From Arthrobacter ipis (GTDB lineage Bacteria; Actinomycetota; Actinomycetes; Actinomycetales; Micrococcaceae), in the NCBI RefSeq assembly GCF_014694315.1, contig NZ_JAAOXD010000007.1, positions 657,141-721,140 on the forward strand: a stretch of DNA of 64,000 nt, given 5' to 3'. Positions 15,734 to 22,741 of this stretch are shown here, one piece after another. The position numbers were made by a program, and so were the translations under genes. Below the pieces are notes generated by a model. It made no database searches and was not told the origin of the DNA. It was given only the letters and a program-made list of their open reading frames with translations. Positions within the stretch are counted from its first letter, which is position 1; each line of letters starts with the position of its first letter.

Positions 15734-16744
15734 ATGGGAGTGAGCAGTGGTGCTGGTCCGCAGGGAAAGATCACCGATGTGCCGGGCATGCGGGTGGGGC
15801 ACCAGCAGAAGTCCGACGGCGGGTGGCTGAGCGGGATGACCGTGGTGCTGCCCCCTGCGGGGACAGTGGGTTCGGTGGACGTCCGCGGGGGAGGACCCGG
15901 CACCCATGAGACCGATGCGCTGGACCCCACCACACTGGTGCGGACTGTGGACGCCGTGGTGCTCACCGGCGGCAGTGCCTACGGCTTGGTTACCGCACAC
16001 GGCGTCCAGCGATGGTGCGAGCAGCAGGGCCGAGGCTTCGCCGTGGCCGGAGGGGTGGTTCCCATTGTTCCGGCAGCCGCCATCTTCGATCTCGGCCGCG
16101 GCGGCGATTTCAGCGCCCGCCCGTATGAGGCCATGGGCTACGCGGCGGCGGCGGCTGCCGGTGCACAAACGGAAGGGCACGACGTCGAACGGGGCAACGT
16201 GGGTGCCGGCACCGGAGCAGTCATCGGACGGGGGAAATACAAAGGGGGAGTCGGCACCGCGTCGGTCTTCCTGGAGAACGGTGTCGTGGTCGGAGCTCTG
16301 GCGGTGGTGAACGCGCTGGGCCAGCCGGGGGTTGAGCCTGTCGAAACCAAGGCCGGTGATTTCGACGGGCTCAATCAGCGGGACGACAAGCTCAATCAGC
16401 GGGATGCTCCGCCAGCCCTGAACACCACGCTCGTCGTCGTCGCCACGAACGCAGTGCTCGATGTGGCCGAGTGCAAGCGGACCGCCTCTGCTGCCCACGC
16501 GGGGCTGGCGCGGGCGCTGAATCCGAGCCACACCCTGGCAGACGGGGACACCGTGTTCTGCCTCGCCACCGGTGGCCAGGAGCTGGACAGGAGTACGGAA
16601 GCCGCCCGGCAGATAAGTCTCATAACCCTCCAGAGTGCGGCAGCCGACGTCGTGCGTTTGGCCATCCTTGACGGAATCAGCAGTGCCCAGGCGGTAACAA
16701 CTCCGGCGGGTGAATTTGGTGCATACCCGGGCGATCTGCGCTAA
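15734..16744 (+). CDS. P1 family (S58, DmpA-like) peptidase
   Basis: About 336 residues. P1/S58 enzymes are self-cleaving N-terminal-nucleophile aminopeptidases or amidases. Seen motifs: ITDVPGMRVGH at the N-terminus, ETDALDPTTLV, LTGGSAYGL, RGNVGAGTGAVIGRGK, and NTTLVVVATN, where the Thr after Asn is the predicted nucleophile freed by autocleavage. Between the last two lies an extra segment of about 25 residues (positions 16329-16405) encoded by an interspersed inverted repeat. The start is uncertain between ATG 15725 and 15734; the frame is open further upstream but overlaps the map terminator. The natural substrate is unknown. Confidence 0.8.
   Translation: MGVSSGAGPQGKITDVPGMRVGHQQKSDGGWLSGMTVVLPPAGTVGSVDVRGGGPGTHETDALDPTTLVRTVDAVVLTGGSAYGLVTAHGVQRWCEQQGRGFAVAGGVVPIVPAAAIFDLGRGGDFSARPYEAMGYAAAAAAGAQTEGHDVERGNVGAGTGAVIGRGKYKGGVGTASVFLENGVVVGALAVVNALGQPGVEPVETKAGDFDGLNQRDDKLNQRDAPPALNTTLVVVATNAVLDVAECKRTASAAHAGLARALNPSHTLADGDTVFCLATGGQELDRSTEAARQISLITLQSAAADVVRLAILDGISSAQAVTTPAGEFGAYPGDLR
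16329..16405 (+). repeat. Interspersed inverted repeat inside the P1 peptidase gene
   Basis: gttgagcctgtcgaaacc (16331-16348) is the near reverse complement of 16358-16375 (15 of 18 match). A 14-base segment, ctcaatcagcggga, is then repeated directly at 16370-16383 and 16391-16404. The core (cgaca/gggctcaat) resembles palindromic elements that recur in Arthrobacter genomes, from memory. It keeps the reading frame. Confidence 0.65.
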
Positions 16745-16755
16745 CATGGCTGGAT

Positions 16756-16784
16756 TTAACTTTCCGGGCCTAATGCCGTAGAGT
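16756..16784 (+). promoter_or_regulatory. Candidate promoter of infA
   Basis: TTAACT (16756-16761) and TAGAGT (16779-16784) with a 17-bp spacer, about 125 bp before infA. The -35 is weak. The 130-bp leader up to infA holds no gene. Confidence 0.4.
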
Positions 16785-16913
16785 TGCATGTTGGTTGTCT
16801 GCCCTGCCACGCCCATTTGCGGCCGGAGGGCGACAGTCAATCAAATCAAAAACGTCCGCAGTCATGCCCGGCGCCAGCCGGAGGTCTGTGGCAAACAACA
16901 GTTAGCGGAGGAT

Positions 16914-17135
16914 ATGGCCAAGAAGGACGGGGTCATTGAGATCGAAGGCGTAGTGACTGAGGCGCTGCCCAACGCGATGTTTCGTGTTGAGCTCACCAAC
17001 AAGCACGTCGTCCTCGCACACATCTCTGGGAAGATGCGCCAGCACTACATCAGGATTCTTCCTGAGGACCGCGTAGTGGTGGAGCTGAGCCCTTATGACC
17101 TGACACGTGGTCGTATCGTCTACCGCTACAAGTAA
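16914..17135 (+). CDS. infA: Translation initiation factor IF-1
   Basis: 73 residues, standard length. IF-1 is a single OB-fold that binds the 30S A site during initiation. MAKKDGVIEIEGVVTEALPN, KHVVLAHISGKMRQHYIRIL and the ending RGRIVYRYK are canonical. The ATG at 16914 follows an excellent RBS (agcggagga); upstream in-frame codons are leader. rpmJ follows after 69 bp. Confidence 0.97.
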   Translation: MAKKDGVIEIEGVVTEALPNAMFRVELTNKHVVLAHISGKMRQHYIRILPEDRVVVELSPYDLTRGRIVYRYK

Positions 17136-17204
17136 ACGTTGGGCGGCCAAGGCAATTGCCAAGGCCGCTCCATCGGCCCAACTGCTATCACGCAAAGGAA
17201 CGCC

Positions 17205-17318
17205 ATGAAGGTCAAGCCGAGCGTCAAGCAGATCTGCGAAAAGTGCAAAGTGATCCGCCGTAACGGCCGGGTCATGGTGATCTGCGAGAACCCGCGCCAC
17301 AAGCAGCGCCAGGGCTAA
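17205..17318 (+). CDS. rpmJ: 50S ribosomal protein L36
   Basis: 37 residues: MKVKPSVKQICEKCKVIRRN..., ending HKQRQG. It is the zinc-binding form, with C11, C14, C27 and H32 all present. L36 is the smallest 50S protein. An RBS (caaaggaa) lies before the ATG. The position between infA and rpsM is standard. Confidence 0.97.
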   Translation: MKVKPSVKQICEKCKVIRRNGRVMVICENPRHKQRQG

Positions 17319-17489
17319 TTCCCGTCAGGGAATCCCTGGGTTGCTAACCCACGCAAGTAAATAAAGGCAGCACAAGCTGAACTGGGACATATGGGCCCGG
17401 ACAGCTAACCCCCGGTCGGAGGCTGGGGCCGCACTGAAAGTGCGGGTGTACTGCCTACGACCTCCGGTTTATTCAAGGAGTACGCCACT
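17319..17489 (+). promoter_or_regulatory. Structured leader between rpmJ and rpsM
   Basis: This 171-bp gap carries a stable hairpin (ccgcact 17429-17435 with agtgcgg 17439-17445) enclosed by a second pair (cggagg 17417-17422 with cctccg 17461-17466). The pair ends about 10 bp before the rpsM RBS (caaggag). It may be an autoregulatory leader or attenuator; no known family is assigned. Confidence 0.4.
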
Positions 17490-17864
17490 ATGGCTCGTCT
17501 CGCTGGCGTAGACATTCCCCGCGAAAAGCGGCTGGAAATTGCGCTTACTTACATCTACGGCGTGGGCAAGACCCGTGCACACGAAACCCTGGCTGCCACC
17601 GGCATCAGCGCTGACGTTCGGGTCAAGGACCTGACGGATGCGCAGCTGGTAGAGCTGCGTGACTACATTGAAGGCAACTACAAGGTTGAGGGTGACCTTC
17701 GCCGCGAAGTAGCAGCAGATATCCGCCGCAAGGTTGAAATCGGCAGCTACGAAGGCCTGCGTCACCGCAAGGGCCTGCCCGTACGCGGTCAGCGTACGAA
17801 GACCAACGCTCGTACCCGCAAGGGCCCGAAGCGTACCGTCGCCGGCAAGAAGAAGGCCCGCTAA
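17490..17864 (+). CDS. rpsM: 30S ribosomal protein S13
   Basis: 124 residues. S13 is in the 30S head and bridges to the 50S subunit. MARLAGVDIPREKRLEIALTY, YGVGKTRAHE and the C-terminal GLRHRKGLPVRGQRTKTNAR are conserved. It opens the alpha cluster after the leader described above. Confidence 0.97.
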   Translation: MARLAGVDIPREKRLEIALTYIYGVGKTRAHETLAATGISADVRVKDLTDAQLVELRDYIEGNYKVEGDLRREVAADIRRKVEIGSYEGLRHRKGLPVRGQRTKTNARTRKGPKRTVAGKKKAR

Positions 17865-17935
17865 ACCGCACTTGCCTAACGGCAAATGTGGGACCAGCAA
17901 GGCCTTCCCCCAAATAACTTTCTGTAGGAGAAGAA

Positions 17936-18337
17936 ATGCCCCCGAAGACTCGTGGCGCGGTTCGCAAGCCGCGTAAGAAGGACAAGAAGAATATCGCGCT
18001 TGGCCAGGCGCACATCAAGAGCACGTTCAACAACACCATCGTGTCCATCACGGACCCGTCCGGTGCTGTGATTTCCTGGGCTTCCGCCGGTGAAGTTGGA
18101 TTCAAGGGCTCGCGTAAGTCCACCCCGTTCGCTGCGCAGATGGCTGCCGAAGCCGCCGCCAAGCGTGCACAGGAGCACGGGCTGAAGAAGGTTGACGTGT
18201 TCGTCAAGGGACCGGGTTCCGGACGCGAAACCGCCATCCGTTCGCTGCAGGCTGCCGGCCTCGAGGTTGGCTCCATTCAGGACGTCACCCCCGCCGCGCA
18301 CAACGGCTGCCGTCCGCCGAAGCGCCGCCGCGTCTAA
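17936..18337 (+). CDS. rpsK: 30S ribosomal protein S11
   Basis: 133 residues. S11 forms part of the platform and mRNA exit channel. The N-terminus is basic (MPPKTRGAVRKPRKKDKKN). Family motifs are AHIKSTFNNTIVSITD, GPGSGRETAIRSLQAAGLEV and HNGCRPPKRRRV. In many bacteria rpsD follows; here rpoA does, after a strong hairpin. Confidence 0.97.
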   Translation: MPPKTRGAVRKPRKKDKKNIALGQAHIKSTFNNTIVSITDPSGAVISWASAGEVGFKGSRKSTPFAAQMAAEAAAKRAQEHGLKKVDVFVKGPGSGRETAIRSLQAAGLEVGSIQDVTPAAHNGCRPPKRRRV

Positions 18338-18355
18338 GTATTTTCCGCAGCCGGA

Positions 18356-18388
18356 GCTTGCCCGGACCCGTTTCGGGTCCGGGCAAGC
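18356..18388 (+). terminator. Hairpin between rpsK and rpoA
   Basis: A perfect 15-bp GC-rich stem (18356-18370 with 18374-18388) with a 3-nt loop, lacking a T run. It is likely an attenuator, RNase processing site or mRNA-stability element rather than a full terminator. Confidence 0.55.
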
Positions 18389-18468
18389 CCGCCGCGTTAA
18401 GTCCTCAGACCGATTTTCCACCACCTGTGTTGCGTCATATAGCGGATGCTCGCCGAAAGGAAACCTAA

Positions 18469-19479
18469 GTGCTCATTGCACAGCGCCCCACCCTCTCCGA
18501 AGAGGTCGTCTCCGAAAACCGCTCCCGGTTCATCATTGAACCGCTGGAGCCGGGCTTCGGTTACACCCTCGGAAACTCCCTCCGCCGTACCCTGCTCTCC
18601 TCCATCCCCGGTGCCGCTGTAACCAGCCTCCGGATCGATGGCGTGCTGCACGAGTTCACGACGGTTCCGGGTGTCAAGGAAGATGTCACCGAGATCATCC
18701 TCAACATCAAGAACCTGTCTGTGTCCTCCGAGCACGACGAGCCGGTTGTTGCTTACCTGCGCAAGCAGGGCCCCGGAGTCGTCACCGCCGCGGACATCGC
18801 TCCGCCGGCCGGCGTCGAGTTCCACAACCCGGATCTGCACATTGCCACGCTGAACTCGAAGGGCAAGTTCGAGCTCGAACTGACCATCGAGCGCGGCCGC
18901 GGCTACGTTTCGGCAGCTCAGAACAAGTCCGGCGACGCAGAGATCGGCCGTATTCCGGTTGACTCCATCTACTCGCCGGTGCTGAAGGTTACTTTCCGCG
19001 TGGAAGCCACCCGTGTTGAGCAGCGCACCGACTTCGACAAGCTCATTGTCGACGTCGAGACCAAGCAGGCCATCGCCCCGCGCGATGCCGTTGCTTCCGC
19101 TGGCACCACCCTGGTGGAACTGTTCGGTCTGGCCCGCGAGCTGAACACCGCAGCTGAGGGTATCGAGATTGGCCCGTCGCCGACGGATGCTGCCCTGGCA
19201 GCAGACATGGCTCTGCCGATCGAGGATCTGGACCTCACCGTCCGTTCCTACAACTGCCTCAAGCGTGAGGGCATCCACACCGTGGGTGAACTCGTTGCCC
19301 GCTCCGAGGCTGACCTGATGGACATCCGCAACTTTGGTGCGAAGTCCATCGATGAGGTCAAGGCAAAGCTGGTTGAACTGGGTCTGTCCCTGAAGGACTC
19401 CCCTCCCGGTTTCGACCTGGCAGCCCGCGCCGCAGCCATCGAAGAGGACGACGCCGCGTTCAGCGACGACGAGCTCTAA
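18469..19479 (+). CDS. rpoA: RNA polymerase alpha subunit
   Basis: 336 residues. The N-terminal domain (dimerisation; RSRFIIEPLEPGFGYTLGNSLRRTLLSSIPG) assembles beta and beta'. The C-terminal domain (LDLTVRSYNCLKREGIHTVGEL) binds UP elements and activators. The start is GTG at 18469, giving the usual MLIAQRPTLSEE, with an RBS (cgaaaggaa) in front. It ends with a short acidic tail (EEDDAAFSDDEL). It is followed by rplQ, the usual order. Confidence 0.97.
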   Translation: MLIAQRPTLSEEVVSENRSRFIIEPLEPGFGYTLGNSLRRTLLSSIPGAAVTSLRIDGVLHEFTTVPGVKEDVTEIILNIKNLSVSSEHDEPVVAYLRKQGPGVVTAADIAPPAGVEFHNPDLHIATLNSKGKFELELTIERGRGYVSAAQNKSGDAEIGRIPVDSIYSPVLKVTFRVEATRVEQRTDFDKLIVDVETKQAIAPRDAVASAGTTLVELFGLARELNTAAEGIEIGPSPTDAALAADMALPIEDLDLTVRSYNCLKREGIHTVGELVARSEADLMDIRNFGAKSIDEVKAKLVELGLSLKDSPPGFDLAARAAAIEEDDAAFSDDEL

Positions 19480-19557
19480 CAAGCAGATCTTGGCCGAGGG
19501 GCTGGCCCGCACCGCGTAGTGCGCAGCCTCCCGGCTTCCATATGAGGAGAAACAATT

Positions 19558-20154
19558 ATGCCTACCCCCACTAAGGGTCCGCGCCTCGGAGGCGGCCCGG
19601 CTCACGAGCGTCTCATGCTCGCGAACCTGGCAGCAGCACTGTTCGAGCACAAGCGGATCACCACCACGGTCACCAAGGCCAAGCGCCTGAAGCCGTACGC
19701 AGAGCGCCTGGTCACCTTCGCCAAGCGCGGCGACCTCGCATCCCGCCGCCGCGTTCTCGGCCTGATCAGCAACAAGGGCGTCGTCCACGAGCTGTTCACC
19801 GACATTGCGCAGGCTGTGGAGAACCGCGATGGCGGCTACACCCGCATCACCAAGATCGGCAACCGCAAGGGCGACAACGCTCCCATGGCTGTCATCGAAC
19901 TGGTTCTCGAGCCGGTTTCCGCCAAGCAGGCTGTTGTAGCCGAGGCCACCGCCGCTGCCAAGCGCGATGCAGACAAGGCTGCTCCGGCTGCTGAGGAAGC
20001 TCCCGAGGCAGAGGTCGTTGAGACCGAAGCTGCAACCGAAGAGGCTCCGGCCGCTGAGGAAGCTCCGGCTGAAGAAGCTGCTGCTGAAGAGGCTCCTGCC
20101 GAGGAAGCTGCCGCTGACGAGGCCGCAGCCGACGAGGCCAAGGACGCGAAGTAA
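19558..20154 (+). CDS. rplQ: 50S ribosomal protein L17 with long Ala/Glu tail
   Basis: 198 residues. The L17 core (MPTPTKGPRLGGGPAHERLMLANLA to about residue 122, APMAVIELV) is normal. The last 70 or so residues are a repetitive Ala/Glu/Pro tail with units like EEAPAAEEAPAEEA. Actinobacterial L17 often has such a tail. It is the last ribosomal gene of the alpha cluster. Confidence 0.95.
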   Translation: MPTPTKGPRLGGGPAHERLMLANLAAALFEHKRITTTVTKAKRLKPYAERLVTFAKRGDLASRRRVLGLISNKGVVHELFTDIAQAVENRDGGYTRITKIGNRKGDNAPMAVIELVLEPVSAKQAVVAEATAAAKRDADKAAPAAEEAPEAEVVETEAATEEAPAAEEAPAEEAAAEEAPAEEAAADEAAADEAKDAK

Positions 20155-20170
20155 TTCGCTAAATCCTTCG

Positions 20171-20188
20171 CATAGACTTGAGTCTATG
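20171..20188 (+). promoter_or_regulatory. Candidate leaderless promoter and inverted repeat at the truA start
   Basis: TAGACT (20173-20178) lies 7 nt before the ATG at 20186, the spacing expected if transcription starts at the start codon. The same bases form a perfect 8-bp inverted repeat, catagact/agtctatg, that ends on the ATG. No Shine-Dalgarno sequence is seen. Confidence 0.45.
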
Positions 20189-21076
20189 ACCCACCAGGAA
20201 CCCGCTGCCCCCGTTTTGGGGGGCGGCGGGTTTTTGCGTATCCGGCTGGATCTGGCGTACGACGGCGGCCCGTTCAGCGGGTGGGCAGTGCAGCCGGGAC
20301 GGCGTACCGTCCAGGGAGTTCTGGAAGAGGCGCTGGAGCTGCTGCTGCGCCGCCCCATACGTGTCACGGTTGCGGGACGCACCGACGCCGGCGTGCACGC
20401 CCGCGGCCAGGTGGTCCACTTCGACCTCGCCGAAGCCGAGTGGCTGGGACTGAACCGTGGTGCGGCCGTCGATCCCGCCGTCGCCCTCCTGCGCCGCCTG
20501 CGGGGCACGCTCAGCCGCGGGCTGGGGGACCAGACCGGCGCCATCATGGTGCATCACGCCGCCGTTGCCCCTGAAGGGTTCGACGCCCGTTTCTCCGCCC
20601 TGTGGCGCCGTTACAGCTACCGCATCGCGGACGGCCCCGAGAAGTGGGATCCGCTCAGCCGGTTCGACACGCTCTGGCACAAGACGCCGCTGGACCTGGA
20701 CCTGCTGAACGAGGGCTCGGCGCAGCTGCTGGGCCTGCACAACTTCCTGTCCTTCTGCAAGCCGCGGGAGGGTTCCACCACCGTCCGGGAACTGCAGCGC
20801 TTTGAGTTTGCCCGCGGGCAGGACGGCGTCATCGTCGTCACGGTCCAGGCCGACGCCTTCTGCCACAACATGGTGCGAGCTTTGGTGGGCTCGGCCTTGT
20901 ACGTGGGGGAGGGGCAGGAACGTCCGGAGTGGCTACACGAGCGCCTGCTGGCAAGGAAGCGCGACGCCCGTTCCGTCCTCGCCGCACCGCACCCCCTGGT
21001 GTTCGAGGAAGTGGCCTACCCCTCTGACGGCGAACTGCTGGCCCGGGCAGAGCTCACACGGGCGGTGCGCCAGTAA
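20186..21076 (+). CDS. truA: tRNA pseudouridine synthase A
   Basis: About 296 residues. TruA converts uridines 38-40 of tRNA anticodon arms to pseudouridine. The catalytic Asp is in the motif AGRTDAGVHARGQ; RIRLDLAYDGGPFSGWAVQPG and the later HNFLSFCKPREGSTTVREL and NMVRALVG are family motifs. The start is uncertain. ATG 20186 adds about 16 residues that overlap a terminator-shaped hairpin; TTG at 20234 would start at MRIRLDLAYDGG. ATG 20186 fits a leaderless promoter. In many actinobacteria rplM follows truA; here 22 kb of accessory genes intervene. Confidence 0.9.
   Translation: MTHQEPAAPVLGGGGFLRIRLDLAYDGGPFSGWAVQPGRRTVQGVLEEALELLLRRPIRVTVAGRTDAGVHARGQVVHFDLAEAEWLGLNRGAAVDPAVALLRRLRGTLSRGLGDQTGAIMVHHAAVAPEGFDARFSALWRRYSYRIADGPEKWDPLSRFDTLWHKTPLDLDLLNEGSAQLLGLHNFLSFCKPREGSTTVRELQRFEFARGQDGVIVVTVQADAFCHNMVRALVGSALYVGEGQERPEWLHERLLARKRDARSVLAAPHPLVFEEVAYPSDGELLARAELTRAVRQ
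20199..20238 (+). terminator. Terminator-shaped hairpin overlapping the 5' end of truA
   Basis: aacccgctgccccc pairs with gggggcggcgggtt (14 bp, one G-U), the loop is T-rich, and five T follow. It lies 45 bp after rplQ and has the form of a rho-independent terminator, yet it falls inside the truA frame if translation starts at 20186. Confidence 0.7.
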
Positions 21077-21156
21077 TACCCTGCACCGGTTTTCGCACCG
21101 CGGCTAGTAGGCTGAGACGCAGTCTTAAATCATGCGGTCCTTACAGGGGGTAAGGG

Positions 21157-22071
21157 ATGAATGACCGTCGGGTCGTTGTCGTTATCGATCGGGACGAGGA
21201 AGTCCGGTCCCTTTTGCGGACCACGCTCGGAGAGGCCGGTTTCGTAGTGCACTGCGCTGCCACCGGCGAAGCCGGGCTTGCGCTGGTGCGCGCCAAGCAG
21301 CCGGACACCGTCACGCTGGATCTGGTGCTTCCGGACATCGGCGGCTATGAGGTGCTGCGGCGCATCCGCGAATTCAGCCACACCTACATCCTGATCATCA
21401 CCGCGCGAAGTGGCCTTGGAGCGACCTTGGAGGGCTTCGATGCCGGGGCTGACGATTACATGGTCAAACCCATCCGGCCGCGGGAGCTGCGGGCCCGTGT
21501 TGACGGCATGCTGCGCCGGCCCCGGCAGCTGACCGTGCCACCGATCGTGACGCCGCGGCAAGCGCCGCTGATTTCACCGCGGCTGCGTGCCTCGGCCAAG
21601 GCGAAGAGCGTGCCGGCACGCGCTCCGGCCCACGGCCTTCCAGCCGCCCAAGGCCTTCCGGCAGCTCAGGGCCTTGCCGCAGCGCAGGGCACGCCAGCCG
21701 CCCAGGGCCTTGCAGCAGCGCAGGGCCTTGAAGCTGCCGATGCCTTTGAGCACAACGGGCTGGAGATCAACAACGCAACGCGGGCCGCAACGCTCGGGGG
21801 CCGTGTCCTGCAGCTGACCCGTACCGAGTTCGACCTCCTGTATATCTTGCTGCAGCGCGGAAGCGGCGTGGTCAGCAAGGCGGAACTCGCGGGGCTTTTG
21901 GGTGTCGCGAAGCGGGAAGCAGGCACCATGGGCGGCGGCAATGCCGGTGCGCGGGACCCCGGCCGGATTGTTGAAACCCACGTCGGCAACCTGCGCCGGA
22001 AGCTGGGGGACGACGCGAGGCAGCCCCGCTGGCTGAAGACCGTCCGCGGGTCCGGCTACACCCTGGCATAG
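21157..22071 (+). CDS. OmpR-type response regulator with tandem-repeat linker (RR1)
   Basis: 304 residues. The receiver domain (about 1-122) has the acidic pocket at D11/D13, phospho-acceptor D55 in TLDLVLPD, T82 and K104 in MVKPIRPRELRARV. The C-terminal winged helix (about 197-304) has LTRTEFDLLYILL and VETHVGNLRRKLGDD, so it should bind DNA. Between them lies a 70-residue linker with six tandem 6-residue units of GLPAAQ type (residues 160-194). The winged helix also has an insert (REAGTMGGGNAGARDPG). It is a paralogue of the regulator at 26621. The RBS ggggtaaggg precedes the ATG. No full kinase gene is adjacent; a lone kinase ATPase domain follows. Confidence 0.9.
   Translation: MNDRRVVVVIDRDEEVRSLLRTTLGEAGFVVHCAATGEAGLALVRAKQPDTVTLDLVLPDIGGYEVLRRIREFSHTYILIITARSGLGATLEGFDAGADDYMVKPIRPRELRARVDGMLRRPRQLTVPPIVTPRQAPLISPRLRASAKAKSVPARAPAHGLPAAQGLPAAQGLAAAQGTPAAQGLAAAQGLEAADAFEHNGLEINNATRAATLGGRVLQLTRTEFDLLYILLQRGSGVVSKAELAGLLGVAKREAGTMGGGNAGARDPGRIVETHVGNLRRKLGDDARQPRWLKTVRGSGYTLA
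21634..21741 (+). repeat. 18-bp tandem coding repeat (6 units) in RR1 linker
   Basis: Six in-frame 18-bp units begin ggccttccagccgccc... or close variants. They encode GLPAAQ, GLPAAQ, GLAAAQ, GTPAAQ, GLAAAQ and GLEAAD. Copy number is likely to vary between strains. Confidence 0.85.
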
Positions 22072-22213
22072 CTGCCGGCGTCGGGGTGTGTCCGCAGGTC
22101 AGGGCGCGGCGGCGTCCGCGCCGTTGGGGACGCTCAAAATGTGGCCCTGCAAACGGGGGACACGCCGTCAAGGTTACAAGAAAATAACAAGGCGCCGGGC
22201 GCACGGTTAAGTC

Positions 22214-22699
22214 ATGAAATCACTTACAAGCGACGACGTCGTCGCAGTCCGTGGCGTTCTTACCGATACGCATCCGGTCGATTTCTACGTGCTTGGCGTC
22301 GCGGGGGCGATTGACCGTTTGGCCCTCCCGCTGCGCGGACGTGGGATCGCGGTGCACCTTGAGGCGCCCCATCATGGAATGGAAGTGGACAGGAAGTCCG
22401 CCACGCTGCTCTACCGGGCGGCGCAGGAGCTCCTGAGCAACATCCATAAATATGCCGACGCGTCCTCCGTGACCGTCCGGCTCTGCTGTGTCTGCCGTTC
22501 CGGGGACAACCATGCGGTCCAGCTCCGCATTACCGACGACGGCAGGGGCTTCGACGTTGAGGCCGCCACGCACGGCAGGCACTCGGGCATGGGTCTGAGG
22601 CTCATGCGCCTTGCCGTCGGTTCGGCGGGAGGCAACATGGCGATCGAGTCGAGTCCCGCCACGGGAACCCGCGTGACCGTGACCCTCCCGCTGGATTAA
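22214..22699 (+). CDS. Stand-alone histidine-kinase-like ATPase domain protein
   Basis: 161 residues. It has the HATPase_c motifs of NarL-type (DegS/LiaS-like) kinases: N box YRAAQELLSNIHKYADASSV, G1 box ITDDGRGFD, G2 box HSGMGLRLM, and ending GTRVTVTLPLD. There is no dimerisation/phospho-histidine domain, sensor domain or membrane helix; the first 55 residues are not a recognisable DHp. It follows RR1 by 142 bp on the same strand. It may be a truncated kinase, an ATP-binding partner or an anti-sigma-like kinase. Function is unassigned. Confidence 0.75.
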   Translation: MKSLTSDDVVAVRGVLTDTHPVDFYVLGVAGAIDRLALPLRGRGIAVHLEAPHHGMEVDRKSATLLYRAAQELLSNIHKYADASSVTVRLCCVCRSGDNHAVQLRITDDGRGFDVEAATHGRHSGMGLRLMRLAVGSAGGNMAIESSPATGTRVTVTLPLD

Positions 22700-22741
22700 G
22701 GGCAAGGGACGAGGGCACGTCTCCCTCCTTGCGCCCGTTTC

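Noticed and set aside
14852..16840. 662-residue open frame antisense to map and the P1 peptidase
   Set aside because: Same reason; composition is not protein-like and no RBS fits.
18397..20547. 716-residue open frame antisense to rpoA, rplQ and truA
   Set aside because: Codon-bias shadow crossing three certain genes.
21634..21741. Tandem repeats read as a CRISPR-like or minisatellite element
   Set aside because: Units are contiguous and in frame within RR1; they code its linker.
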